NCBI GenBank assembly: GCA_964428835.1
Contig: CAYRZQ010000019.1
Location: forward strand, 1 to 64,000
Reading direction: 5' to 3'
Source: JAIXWP01 sp964428835
GTDB lineage: Bacteria; Bacteroidota; Bacteroidia; Flavobacteriales_D; Sanyastnellaceae
Length of the DNA: 64,000 nt
Made by a program: the position numbers and the translations under genes. Positions 33,977-42,357 of the stretch are shown in pieces (positions within the stretch are counted from its first letter, which is position 1; each line of letters starts with the position of its first letter). The notes beneath the pieces are model-generated. The model was given only the letters and a program-made list of their open reading frames with translations, did not search any database and was not told the DNA's origin.

Positions 33977-34576
33977 TCTCGCCTCTACAATCTCCTCCTT
34001 CGTCACCGTATGCGGGCGATTCGGGAAGATGTGAGAGGTGACCGTGGCGCCGAGGTTTTTGTATAGGGCAATGGTTTCCTCGGTGCGCGTGAGCGGTACG
34101 TGTGGATCATTGTCGCTGTTGGAGATGTAAACGGGGGTTCCTTGAAAGTCGCCCGAATAAACGTTCGGTTCGAATTTATCGCCAATCACTCCTCCAGTGA
34201 AGATTATAACGCGCTTGTATTTCTTCGCATTCAATGCGGCTACTTCGGAGGTCAAACAGGCTCCTTGTGAAAAACCTAAAAGGATGATGTTCGAACTTTC
34301 CACGTGTCTTTCCACCATGGCGATGATGTCCTGCACTGCTCGTACTGCGCTGCTGAGCCACGGTTCGTTGTTGGCTCGAGGAGCCATAAAACCATAAGGA
34401 TACCATGTGTGATTTGTTGCGCGAGGTGCGATGATACAGGTAGTTTCATCGGCGAACATTTCCGCGAGCGATGCGATGTCTTCCGGTGAACCACCGCGAC
34501 CGTGCGTCGCGATGATTACCGTTTTTGCTTCTTCAAGGGCTACACCCGTTTGAAAATAATTATCCGGTTGATGCAT
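33968..34576 (-). CDS. phospholipase/carboxylesterase family hydrolase (MhqD-like)
   Basis: 202 residues, alpha/beta hydrolase, cytosolic. Oxyanion region THGRGGS, nucleophile GFSQG (Ser103), acid Asp in SNSDNDPHVP (about 157) and His in NRPHT (189). It is translationally coupled to the VOC dioxygenase by a TAATG overlap. The pairing matches the MhqO/MhqD pair of Bacillus, which detoxifies quinones and catechols, so a similar role is likely. The C-terminus is set by the repeat array that supplies its stop codon. Confidence 0.85.
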   Translation of the reverse strand: MHQPDNYFQTGVALEEAKTVIIATHGRGGSPEDIASLAEMFADETTCIIAPRATNHTWYPYGFMAPRANNEPWLSSAVRAVQDIIAMVERHVESSNIILLGFSQGACLTSEVAALNAKKYKRVIIFTGGVIGDKFEPNVYSGDFQGTPVYISNSDNDPHVPLTRTEETIALYKNLGATVTSHIFPNRPHTVTKEEIVEARGE

Positions 34577-35532
34577 TAGTCCATGAATTTTTCGGTGTTC
34601 AACTCAATGGTGGTCAATCCAGCTTCGATGCTTTCACGATTTGGTTCTTGCCATGCTGGGAGTTTTAATTTCTCTCCCAATGTTTCAGGACTTTCATCGA
34701 TGGCGAATCCAATATCGTTGGTGGCTACTTCAAACAATACGCCTCCTGGTTCTCTGAAATAGATGCTGTGGAAATATTGTCTGTCGAGCACAGGGGTAAC
34801 TTGTATGCCTTTGGTCATCACGATTTCACGCACTTCAAGTTGCACTTTGTCATTTGGTGTTCCAAATGCGAGGTGGTGCACGGTGCCGCTACCAGACAAT
34901 CCACGCGCTACTTCGGGATCGGCGATGATGTCCACAAAGTCGCCGGGTTTTCCAGTAGGAGAGAGGCGGTATAAATTTCCTTTTTGTGAGATGATATTGT
35001 GGTTCATCTGTTCTGTGAGCAAGCTCGCTGTGCGTTCATGACTTTCTTCGGCCAATGTCACACCATAGAATCCTTTTACGGCATGTTCCAATGGGATTTG
35101 ACCGTAGGTAAATCCTTTACGTGAGTCGTTGTTGTTGGCTACGAGTTCAACGCCTAATCCATCGTTGTCCTCGAAGTATATGTATGTTTCGTTTTCAAAA
35201 CGCTCTTGCGGTTTGGTGTATTCGATATTGAACTTTTGCAAGCGCTTCATCCAATAGTCGAGGCTGTTCGCGGGAATAGAGAATGCAGTCGTCGTTAATT
35301 GACCTTTACCTTTTTTTCCTCTCACCAAACCTTGGTAAGGAAAAAAGGTCATGATTGTTCCCGGCGCGCCAGTTTCGTCGCCATAGTAGAGGTGATATAC
35401 ATCAGGAGCGTCGAAGTTGATGGTTTTCTTCACCATTCTCAACCCGAGAATTCCTGCATAGAAGTCAACATTTTTTTGCGCATCCGATGCCAACGCGGTC
35501 ACGTGATGCAGCCCTGTGATTTTATTTTCCAT
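34576..35532 (-). CDS. ring-cleaving dioxygenase, VOC superfamily (MhqO-like)
   Basis: 318 residues with two tandem vicinal-oxygen-chelate modules. The metal ligands are expected at HHVTALASD (His8), VHHLAFGTPND (second module) and GGVLFEVATND near residue 275. Probable non-haem iron extradiol-type enzyme acting on quinols or catechols. The start at 35532 gives the standard MENKITGLHHVT opening; the longer frame is rejected because it reads through the divergent promoter region. Its 5' 116 bp and upstream 66 bp are duplicated at 37896-38077. Confidence 0.88.
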   Translation of the reverse strand: MENKITGLHHVTALASDAQKNVDFYAGILGLRMVKKTINFDAPDVYHLYYGDETGAPGTIMTFFPYQGLVRGKKGKGQLTTTAFSIPANSLDYWMKRLQKFNIEYTKPQERFENETYIYFEDNDGLGVELVANNNDSRKGFTYGQIPLEHAVKGFYGVTLAEESHERTASLLTEQMNHNIISQKGNLYRLSPTGKPGDFVDIIADPEVARGLSGSGTVHHLAFGTPNDKVQLEVREIVMTKGIQVTPVLDRQYFHSIYFREPGGVLFEVATNDIGFAIDESPETLGEKLKLPAWQEPNRESIEAGLTTIELNTEKFMD

Positions 35533-35598
35533 GGTCTTAATTTTAGACAAATGTCGGACGGGAATGTGGCTCGATTCATTGACATAGATCAAGGGAAC
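35417..35598. repeat. dioxygenase 5'-region direct repeat, original copy
   Basis: 182 bp covering the first 39 codons of the dioxygenase and its upstream region. It recurs at 37896-38077 with a constant offset of 2479 bp. The coding 116 bp differ at one base; the upstream 66 bp are clearly more diverged. Confidence 0.9.
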
Positions 35599-35607
35599 CG
35601 AGATTGG

Positions 35608-35708
35608 AATTTGGAGTCCCGATAGCTATCGGGAGGAATTTGGAATTTGGAGTCCCGATAGCTATCGGGAGGAATTTGGAATTTGGAATTTGGAGGGAGG
35701 AATTTGGA
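35608..35708. repeat. array of GGAATTTGGA units with two CCCGATAGCTATCGGG palindromes
   Basis: Tandem GGAATTTGGA units interrupted twice (about 35618-35634 and 35652-35668) by the palindrome CCCGATAGCTATCGGG. It begins within 10 bp of the end of the 182-bp dioxygenase repeat. Confidence 0.8.
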
Positions 35709-35778
35709 ATATTTTATTCGAATAACTCGAATAATTTACACGGTTCATTTTTCTTGTTTCAGAGATAATTTTGTTGCC

Positions 35779-35943
35779 ATGCATTTCAAAAACCCAGTAG
35801 CTTATCAAAAAGCTAAAGAACTAAACGGACATTGCTTATCCATTATAAGAAATAATGGGGGGAAATTGCCGCTATACTTTAAGGATCAGCTTGGTATGGC
35901 TGCCCTGAGTACTGCTTCGAACATTGATCGAGCACATAAGTAA
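35779..35943 (+). pseudogene. truncated four-helix-bundle (23S rRNA intervening-sequence type) protein
   Basis: 54 codons reading MHFKNPVAYQKAKELNGHCL and DQLGMAALSTASNIDRAHK, the first half of the four-helix-bundle family, whose members are about 115-120 residues with ...IP.NI.EG in the middle. The frame stops at the start of the third helix. Probably a remnant. Confidence 0.6.
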
Positions 35944-36080
35944 ATTACTCCGAGGTCTTATAGCAAAAAACACAAAATAGCAGTGCATCGAAGAGTCTCC
36001 CATTTACCCATCTTGAATTTTGCTTATATTAGCGTTGGTAATGAGGTATTTTTTTCACTCCTTCATTTCTTTCCTTAGCT

Positions 36081-37889
36081 ATGATTAAACATTTAAACAA
36101 ACTTCGTCATTTCATAGTATCAATCTTATCCTTGTTGACCTCTATCTCCATGCTGGGCAAAATACATCATTCAAATCATACAAATTCACCAGTTTCTCAA
36201 ACTTGTATCCGCTGTTCTAATGAAAATTCTTATGAGACAGAACACACTACAGAAACTGTTCTATTACATCACTTGGCATTCATGTTAAAATCGAATGGTC
36301 TTGACGCGATTGCTGAGTCCTTTTTCAATGAGTATCGTGCGTTGGAAAACGAAGTCGCGCAAATACGATTTACGTCAGAAAGGTTGTCAAAGATGAAAAC
36401 ATCGGATCAATCGCAATGTGAAAATATGCTTTGGCTGGATGACCGAATAAAACGAGATGGCCGCACCAATGCCGCACAAGTTTTCCTTAAGGACTTATTT
36501 CTTGTTGTTGATTTTGAGCCAGGATTATTTAGAAAAATGTACTTCTACCTAAATGGCCCGTTCAAAATAAATGCTTCCGAAAGTCTCATAAGTTCAAGCC
36601 GAGAAATAATATTGTATTACAGGATTTTTTATGGATGGCTTCAGGCAAAAGAAAAGCCTACCAATCTTCAGAAAGAGATGAAAAGATTGCTTTTAGCATT
36701 TGAATTTGATAAACTATTTGCATTGTTCAAAATAGAAGAACCATACAACGAAGAAGCCGAAGAGTTAGACGCCGAAACCAATATGGGACTAGGACTTAGC
36801 ATGCTCTTGAGCAATAACCCCTACTCACCCGAACAGTTCCTTTCCGCGGCTGCAGAAATGGAACCAGATGACTTATTTATAGTCTATGCTTGTGCCGCTT
36901 ACTATAATCTATGGAATGCATACGATGGAATAGTTGCACTGCTTGACACATTTTATTCAAACTATTCACCAGAAGACACTAGCTATGACATAATAAATCT
37001 TTCAAAGATATACTGCCAAGCTCTGTTCGAAGTGGAAGCGAATGATGTCGCACTTTATAGACGGTCCGAAACTTTGAGAATGACGAATGCACTATATGGT
37101 GACCCCAATTATTTAAGTGGATATTTTATTTCCGAAACTGCTTTAGCTTACAGCGGATATAACAGTGATAAAGAAATCGCGGAGCTAGAAAAGGCATTAC
37201 TTATTCATCAAATCACCTTGGGAGAAAAGCATAGCGCTGTAGGTGATGATCATATTTCACTTTCACAAGCCCTACGCTTAGTAAGACCAGACAGCCAAAC
37301 TGGACCAATCAGTAAAAATGAATTTATTGATTTAAAGAGTAAGCATCCATACAGGTCTATGATTGAATATCACTTAGAGAAGGCAGTGGAAGTCTATCAG
37401 AACTACCCCAGCGAAAACCAACTTGATCTCCTTTATGCATGGAAAAGATTAGGACATTACTGGCGCGACCTTGATGCAACCAAATCTGCGTTCTATTATG
37501 ATCTTGCTTTGGGTGTATTGCAATCAGGTCAAAATTCGATGATAGGCCCAGGCTTATTGGAAGGAGCCGCGGAGCAATATGTAAAAACACAGCAGTTCGA
37601 AAAGGCTATTGCGTGTTATGAGTTCCTACTCTCTTATGATTACGAATTAGGTTCAGATGCAGAGAATATAGCAGTTGCAAACATGCATTTAGGAGTTGCC
37701 TATGCGGCATGGGCGGAGTCAATTAAATCGACTCAAAAATCAGAGGCCATCATCAAACTAGAAAAAGCCATTTTTCATTTTGAGTTAAGTCAACCCGGAA
37801 TCTCAAAATACTCGAATTCTTACAAACAAATTATCGAAAGTCAATTGGCCCAATCAAGAAAAATTTTGAACGAATTAAAGAATGACTAG
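36081..37889 (+). CDS. tetratricopeptide-like protein, probably exported
   Basis: 602 residues. The N-terminus (MIKHLNKLRHFIVSILSLLTSISMLG) could be a signal peptide or anchor. The rest is almost entirely helical with TPR-type spacing: LSMLLSNNPYSPEQFLSAAA, YHLEKAVEVYQNYPSE, YVKTQQFEKAIACYEFLL, KLEKAIFHFELSQPG. No enzymatic motif. A two-Cys cluster near residue 42 (CIRC) is the only metal-like motif. It lies inside the segment bracketed by dioxygenase 5' repeats, so it looks like the cargo of an insertion. Confidence 0.7.
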   Translation: MIKHLNKLRHFIVSILSLLTSISMLGKIHHSNHTNSPVSQTCIRCSNENSYETEHTTETVLLHHLAFMLKSNGLDAIAESFFNEYRALENEVAQIRFTSERLSKMKTSDQSQCENMLWLDDRIKRDGRTNAAQVFLKDLFLVVDFEPGLFRKMYFYLNGPFKINASESLISSSREIILYYRIFYGWLQAKEKPTNLQKEMKRLLLAFEFDKLFALFKIEEPYNEEAEELDAETNMGLGLSMLLSNNPYSPEQFLSAAAEMEPDDLFIVYACAAYYNLWNAYDGIVALLDTFYSNYSPEDTSYDIINLSKIYCQALFEVEANDVALYRRSETLRMTNALYGDPNYLSGYFISETALAYSGYNSDKEIAELEKALLIHQITLGEKHSAVGDDHISLSQALRLVRPDSQTGPISKNEFIDLKSKHPYRSMIEYHLEKAVEVYQNYPSENQLDLLYAWKRLGHYWRDLDATKSAFYYDLALGVLQSGQNSMIGPGLLEGAAEQYVKTQQFEKAIACYEFLLSYDYELGSDAENIAVANMHLGVAYAAWAESIKSTQKSEAIIKLEKAIFHFELSQPGISKYSNSYKQIIESQLAQSRKILNELKND

Positions 37890-37895
37890 GCAGTA

Positions 37896-38077
37896 TTGAT
37901 GGTTTTCTTCACCATTCTCAACCCGAGTATTCCTGCATAGAAGTCAACATTTTTTTGCGCATCCGATGCCAACGCGGTCACGTGATGCAGCCCTGTGATT
38001 TTATTTTCCATGGTTTTAAATTTAAGACAAATTTGCGACCGTCCATGTGATATTTCATTGATCTAAGTTAAGGGAAC
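37896..38077. repeat. dioxygenase 5'-region direct repeat, second copy
   Basis: A second copy of 35417-35598, starting six bases after the TPR gene's stop codon. It has no continuing dioxygenase frame and is a fragment. Confidence 0.9.
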
Positions 38078-38084
38078 GTAGGCG

Positions 38085-38256
38085 CAATTCGCAAAGGACT
38101 GATTCGCAAAGGACTATTTCGCAAAGGACTGATTCGCAAGGTCTGATTCGCAAAGGACTGATTCGTGAAGGACTGATTCGCGAAGGACTGATTCGTGAAG
38201 GACTAATTCGTGAAGGACTAATTCGTGAAGGACTAATTCGTGAAGGACTAATTCGT
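38085..38256. repeat. 15-bp tandem array (GACTGATTCGCAAAG units)
   Basis: About 11-12 imperfect copies of a 15-bp unit, drifting from CGCAAAG through CGCGAAG to CGTGAAG along the array. No spacers. It begins directly after the dioxygenase-fragment repeat. A small outlier cluster with the same core is at 39790-39817, on the other side of TonB-type paralogue 2. The rest of 37890-38341 holds no gene. Confidence 0.88.
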
Positions 38257-38341
38257 CACAGTAGGGGTTGAATTGTAGCGGTAAACCACTTGCTTGACAA
38301 AGGCTTTAGCAATTGGGGCGATCAGTATTGAATAGAGGCTT

Positions 38342-39742
38342 TTAGTCCCTTGGAGTAAACTTTATAGGGATACGATAGCGATATCTCACGGGCTTGCCAT
38401 CCAATTTTGCTGGTGTGAAAGGCTTTAGTTTTTTCACTGCTTTTAGGGCTTCTTTGCTAAGGTTTGGACCTCCATTTACTCCACGATCAATTCTGATATC
38501 GGTGATATTACCAGCCTTCTCAACGATGAAGGAAATATAAACAGTACCTTGAATGTTGTTTTCCTTTTCCATTTCTGGGTATGTGATATTGCTGTAGATA
38601 TCATCATAAAGTTTTTCTCTACCACCAGGGTATTCAGGTTCTGACTGCACAAAGGCCGCAATTTCATTTTCATTTGGTTCATGTGCGGGTGCATTTATTA
38701 CTGGCTCAGTAGGCCCTTGGCTTATTGAAATTTCATCTTCACTCTCACCATAATAATATCTCTGGTTGTAGAAATTTGGAAATTCTTCGTTTATTTTTCG
38801 AACTGATAGAAAGTCTCCTTTTCTATTCAGTTCAATAAGTAGATGATAGTTTCCCAAATAGTAATCACCACGATCGTTTGTATATTTTCCGGTAATGGGG
38901 TGTTTATGTCTTGTGGGTAATAGTGCGCCGAAATAAATTCTATTTTCGGAATTAAAATCAGAATAAAATTCTATACATTCTTTTTCAATCAAGACATCTT
39001 TTTCAGAGTCTTCCGAGATTTGTTGAATGATGGTATTCCAATTTTGATTAATGATTTCTAGAGCTTCTTTTTTTTTCAGTGAAGACATCACCCTGTGTTC
39101 TCCATAAGTCAGATATTTAATTGAATGATTGACGTAGGTGTCATCTCCGTTGCACAACTTGTTGCGATCACTGAAATGAATATTGATATTAGCTCCAGGA
39201 TTATCAATTAAAATACGGGAAATCTTTTTTTTGATATCTTTTATGTTAGCAAAGTGATTTGTTCGGGAATCAGACTTGCTGCCGAGAAACAAATGAAATG
39301 TCTCGTTACTAGGGTTGTCTTCAAAATTACAATCGTACATTCTCAGGCCTTTTTTAGCATAAAGCCATTTTTCACCCTTGGTGCTTTGGCGATTTTCTTT
39401 ATTACTATACATCGCCTCAAGTTTTTTGATGTCGTCCTGGCTTAATTTAGTTAATGCTCCACTCACTCCTGGAGTTACTCTTTTGGATACCACAAAAAAT
39501 GGTTGTGTAATTTTTTCATGTGAATAGTCTTGTCGATGAATATAAACGAAAGGAAAGTAGGTCTCTTTTCCTGCTTTATACGGAGCGTAAAATGTTAGTA
39601 TACTATCCTCAAATGCGACTCTGCTCTCGGCGAGAGGTTTATAGAGGTTTAAATTAATTTGAAAATAAACCTGCCCCGAAACGGTGCAATTGGCTATTAG
39701 CATCAACAGAACGACGAGTGATTTTTGAATTGACAGTTTCAT
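38342..39742 (-). CDS. exported protein with TonB-type C-terminal domain, paralogue 2
   Basis: 466 residues. The start at 39742 gives a signal peptide (MKLSIQKSLVVLLMLIANCT, VSGQ). Same layout as the protein at 27796: an unrecognised domain with YDCNFEDNPS, FHLFLGSKSDS, INIHFSDRNKLCNGD and YVNHSIKYL, a variable acidic linker, then a TonB C-terminal domain (YPGGREKLYDDIYS, GTVYISFIVEKAGNI, YRYRIPIKFTPRD). The shared core is far better conserved than the rest. Arrays with the ATTCGC core lie on both sides. Function unknown. Confidence 0.82.
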   Translation of the reverse strand: MKLSIQKSLVVLLMLIANCTVSGQVYFQINLNLYKPLAESRVAFEDSILTFYAPYKAGKETYFPFVYIHRQDYSHEKITQPFFVVSKRVTPGVSGALTKLSQDDIKKLEAMYSNKENRQSTKGEKWLYAKKGLRMYDCNFEDNPSNETFHLFLGSKSDSRTNHFANIKDIKKKISRILIDNPGANINIHFSDRNKLCNGDDTYVNHSIKYLTYGEHRVMSSLKKKEALEIINQNWNTIIQQISEDSEKDVLIEKECIEFYSDFNSENRIYFGALLPTRHKHPITGKYTNDRGDYYLGNYHLLIELNRKGDFLSVRKINEEFPNFYNQRYYYGESEDEISISQGPTEPVINAPAHEPNENEIAAFVQSEPEYPGGREKLYDDIYSNITYPEMEKENNIQGTVYISFIVEKAGNITDIRIDRGVNGGPNLSKEALKAVKKLKPFTPAKLDGKPVRYRYRIPIKFTPRD

Positions 39743-39871
39743 GTTCGGAAAATTTAGTTGTGCGAAGTTAGGAGATAATTCGGAAGATACAATTCGCAAT
39801 GACTGATTCGCAATTTGCAAATCCTTGTTTTTATTCTTGTAATCGTTTTCTTGCACAAAATCGCAAAGTTC

Positions 39872-39896
39872 AGACGCCATAAATGACGTCTCTACC
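39872..39896. repeat. AGACGCC palindromic element, copy 3
   Basis: AGACGCCATAAATGACGTCT followed by CTACC: the reverse complement of the element at 8678 and 27566 with one base changed, so the palindrome is imperfect. It lies beyond the purine array downstream of cobB, the same order and orientation relative to the gene as the other two copies. Confidence 0.8.
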
Positions 39897-39898
39897 AA

Positions 39899-39988
39899 GC
39901 TCCCCCTTATTCCTATTCCTATTCCTATTCCTATTCCCTATTCCCTATTCTCGTTCTCGTTCTCGTTCTCGTTCTCGTTCTTGTTCTA
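39899..39988. repeat. simple-sequence array after cobB
   Basis: TTCCTA units then TCTCGT units. Purine-rich on the minus (sense) strand, starting at the cobB stop codon. Confidence 0.85.
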
Positions 39989-40657
39989 TATCCCAATCTC
40001 CCTCAGCCCTTCACTTGCGCCTTTCGCGATGGGGTGGAGGCGGGTGGAGGCGGCGAGGCTCGCGGCGCTCGGGTCGATGATGTATTGTGGGATATCGTAA
40101 CGGCAATATTGAATTAATCCTGCTGCTGGATAGACTTGCAAGGACGTGCCGACTACAATAAAAATATCTGCGCGTGAACAGATTTCAGCGGCCACGGGGA
40201 TTAAGGGTACTGCTTCGCCAAACCATACAATGTGCGGGCGCAGTTGAAATCCATTCTTACACTTATCACCTCGTTTTAATTCCCAACCTTCAATGTCATA
40301 AATGTCGTTAGGATCGCCCGTGCTGCGCGCTTTCATGATTTCTCCATGAAGATGAAGCACCTTTGTACTTCCTGCGCGTTCGTGCAAGTTGTCGATGTTT
40401 TGCGTGATGATTTCTACATCATATCGCTCTTCCAATTTCGCAAGAATTTTATGTCCTTCGTTGGGTTCTACTTCTACTATGCGCTTGCGGCGTTGGTTGT
40501 AAAATTCCAATACCAAGTCCATATCGCGCGCCCAGCCTTCGGGGCTCGCTACGTCTTCTATGCGATGATTTTCCCAAAGGCCATCGCTGCCACGAAATGT
40601 AGGAATGCCGCTCTCAGCGCTCATTCCTGCTCCTGTGAGTACGACAAGTTTCTTCAT
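39986..40657 (-). CDS. cobB: NAD-dependent protein deacylase (sirtuin)
   Basis: 223 residues, cytosolic; removes acyl groups from lysine using NAD. Canonical motifs: TGAGMSAESGIPTFRG (8-23), TQNIDNLHERAG (85-96) and HLHGE with catalytic His104. Tyr53 and Arg56 form the YxxR pair of SIRT5-type enzymes, which predicts preference for succinyl or malonyl lysine. The usual four zinc-binding cysteines are missing: only one Cys (DKCKNG) is in that region. Its start abuts the stop of the upstream secreted-protein gene. Confidence 0.92.
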   Translation of the reverse strand: MKKLVVLTGAGMSAESGIPTFRGSDGLWENHRIEDVASPEGWARDMDLVLEFYNQRRKRIVEVEPNEGHKILAKLEERYDVEIITQNIDNLHERAGSTKVLHLHGEIMKARSTGDPNDIYDIEGWELKRGDKCKNGFQLRPHIVWFGEAVPLIPVAAEICSRADIFIVVGTSLQVYPAAGLIQYCRYDIPQYIIDPSAASLAASTRLHPIAKGASEGLREIGI

Positions 40658-42319
40658 CTATGCGCGCATTTTTGAATACAGTAGCAAATTTTGAATGGCT
40701 TTGTTCTTCTTAGCCCATTTTGAAAAGGTTGATTTTTTTATTGGAAGCACCTTACCCTTTTGGTAAGTGACTCCTGAAAAGTTTTTTATCTTTCCATTGC
40801 TAATGGTATAAACGAAAAGTTCTTCTTCTCCGTCTCCATCTATGTCTTCGCGTTGAATTGCTGAACTAAAAGCAATCGCATTAAGCGATGCTGTTCGGCG
40901 AATGGCCATCTCGTAATCCAATTTCGAACAGCAGTATTCAGGGAATTTACTCAGTCTAATATTTTGATATGAAAACTGCTCTGGATATTGGTCGCATTGA
41001 AGTGCAATTTTCTGATCGATAAGATTTCTCTGAATGTTCTTATAAAATTCATCCATCAGTAAATTAGAGCTTGGCATATAACTACCGGCACTTGAGAATT
41101 GAATGTTTTCGTACATAGAAACTCCAGTCATGATGAGACTGTACTTTGCCGAGTCGGCTGGTAATACCGAAATTTCCTGCCAATCAGAGAATTCATTTTG
41201 CGCGTCTTTGACGTAGTATTTTTCTCCTCCACCTATGCGTATGACCATCCATTTTTCGGTGGACTCTTCAATTCCCCAGTCGCTGCCCATGGCATCAAAA
41301 TTTGAAAGGGCAGGAGGAAGCTGAATATCGATCATTTTCCATCTATCATTTTTAATGAACTTTACAATACGATTTGTGAATTCAGGTGAGCCAAGCCTTC
41401 CAATAGTTATTACAAAGCTTCGGTCTTTATCATTGAGTTGATATATGTCCTGAACGAAAATCTCACGATCAAAGAATTCTGCTTGCACTTGTTGAATGAA
41501 CTGTTCTCTAAGTGCGGGATAGTTTCCTTCAATAATTGGATAGGTAATATCATTGCCTACCATTTTTCTGAACGCAACAAGATCTGAAGAACCTTCTTTT
41601 TCAAAAAACATATCAAGCATATCTTGAATGCTGTAAATACCGTCGCGAATACCCTTTAGAGCCTTGTAATAATCGTAATAGCTAAACTGTGTTTCGTAAT
41701 CTCTTTTGAGTTGATAATAGTCTTCTTGTCTTTTTTCATCAAAGGCGAGCTCACTTTTTTTCTGAAAAGTATCAGCATTCAAAGGGAGGTCGAGTGCTTT
41801 GTCCATCATAGAGAGTGGCGTCAGCTCAATGGATTCCAATAGTGAAATGAGCTGATTCAAATTGAGTTCGCTTTCATTTGCTCTTTCCGCAGAAATGCCT
41901 ACCACGAAATCATCTTCGGCCACTGTTATAGCTATTTCCATAAACAAGGAAAGATCTACTCCATCGCTTGCCGTGAATTCTTGTTTGAATTGGATTAGAT
42001 AAAAACCATTGTATTCACCTTGATGAATAATTTTTGCTTGTGGATTGCCATCAAACTGCATTTTCATCAGCATCTTCATCTCATCGTATGTGGTGGTAGC
42101 TTCAAGAAATGTAGTAGTCAGGGTATAAACTGAGTTCCCCCAGGTGAGGTCGCGCTGTATATTTTCCAGTATTCGGAACTCAGCCATAGGTTCGGGAGCA
42201 ATACTCCCAAGATTTTGTTCATTGTTGATTTTTATAATGGGAGGAACCAGTAGTGTTTTTTGTCCAAGGCAATAGATACTTAGGAGGCAGAATACAAAAA
42301 GTAGAGAATGTGTTTTCAA
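40658..42319 (-). CDS. exported protein of unknown function
   Basis: 553 residues. The signal peptide KTHSLLFVFCLLSIYCLGQ requires a TTG start at 42319; no in-frame ATG upstream was found, and the next Met is past the signal. The body is beta-rich in the first third, has a helical middle (QEDYYQLKRDYETQFSYYDYYKALKGIRDGIYSIQDML), and carries a DIDGDGEEEL motif near residue 507 that resembles a calcium-binding/FG-GAP-type loop. No family recognised. Divergent from ccmB with separate -7 boxes 11 bp apart. Confidence 0.7.
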   Translation of the reverse strand: MKTHSLLFVFCLLSIYCLGQKTLLVPPIIKINNEQNLGSIAPEPMAEFRILENIQRDLTWGNSVYTLTTTFLEATTTYDEMKMLMKMQFDGNPQAKIIHQGEYNGFYLIQFKQEFTASDGVDLSLFMEIAITVAEDDFVVGISAERANESELNLNQLISLLESIELTPLSMMDKALDLPLNADTFQKKSELAFDEKRQEDYYQLKRDYETQFSYYDYYKALKGIRDGIYSIQDMLDMFFEKEGSSDLVAFRKMVGNDITYPIIEGNYPALREQFIQQVQAEFFDREIFVQDIYQLNDKDRSFVITIGRLGSPEFTNRIVKFIKNDRWKMIDIQLPPALSNFDAMGSDWGIEESTEKWMVIRIGGGEKYYVKDAQNEFSDWQEISVLPADSAKYSLIMTGVSMYENIQFSSAGSYMPSSNLLMDEFYKNIQRNLIDQKIALQCDQYPEQFSYQNIRLSKFPEYCCSKLDYEMAIRRTASLNAIAFSSAIQREDIDGDGEEELFVYTISNGKIKNFSGVTYQKGKVLPIKKSTFSKWAKKNKAIQNLLLYSKMRA

Positions 42320-42338
42320 GGAATTGGATTTCTTTCCA

Positions 42339-42346
42339 CAAACATA
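42339..42346 (-). promoter_or_regulatory. -7 box of the 40658-42319 gene
   Basis: On the minus strand TATGTTTG, an exact consensus match, 19 bases before the TTG start, supporting that start. Confidence 0.45.
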
Positions 42347-42357
42347 CTCAATTGACC

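Noticed and set aside
33665..34066. Plus-strand frames rich in Ser/Tyr/Leu/Phe/Pro over the CCTACTT array
   Set aside because: Three overlapping frames are open only because the repeat lacks stop codons; they lie antisense to two real genes.
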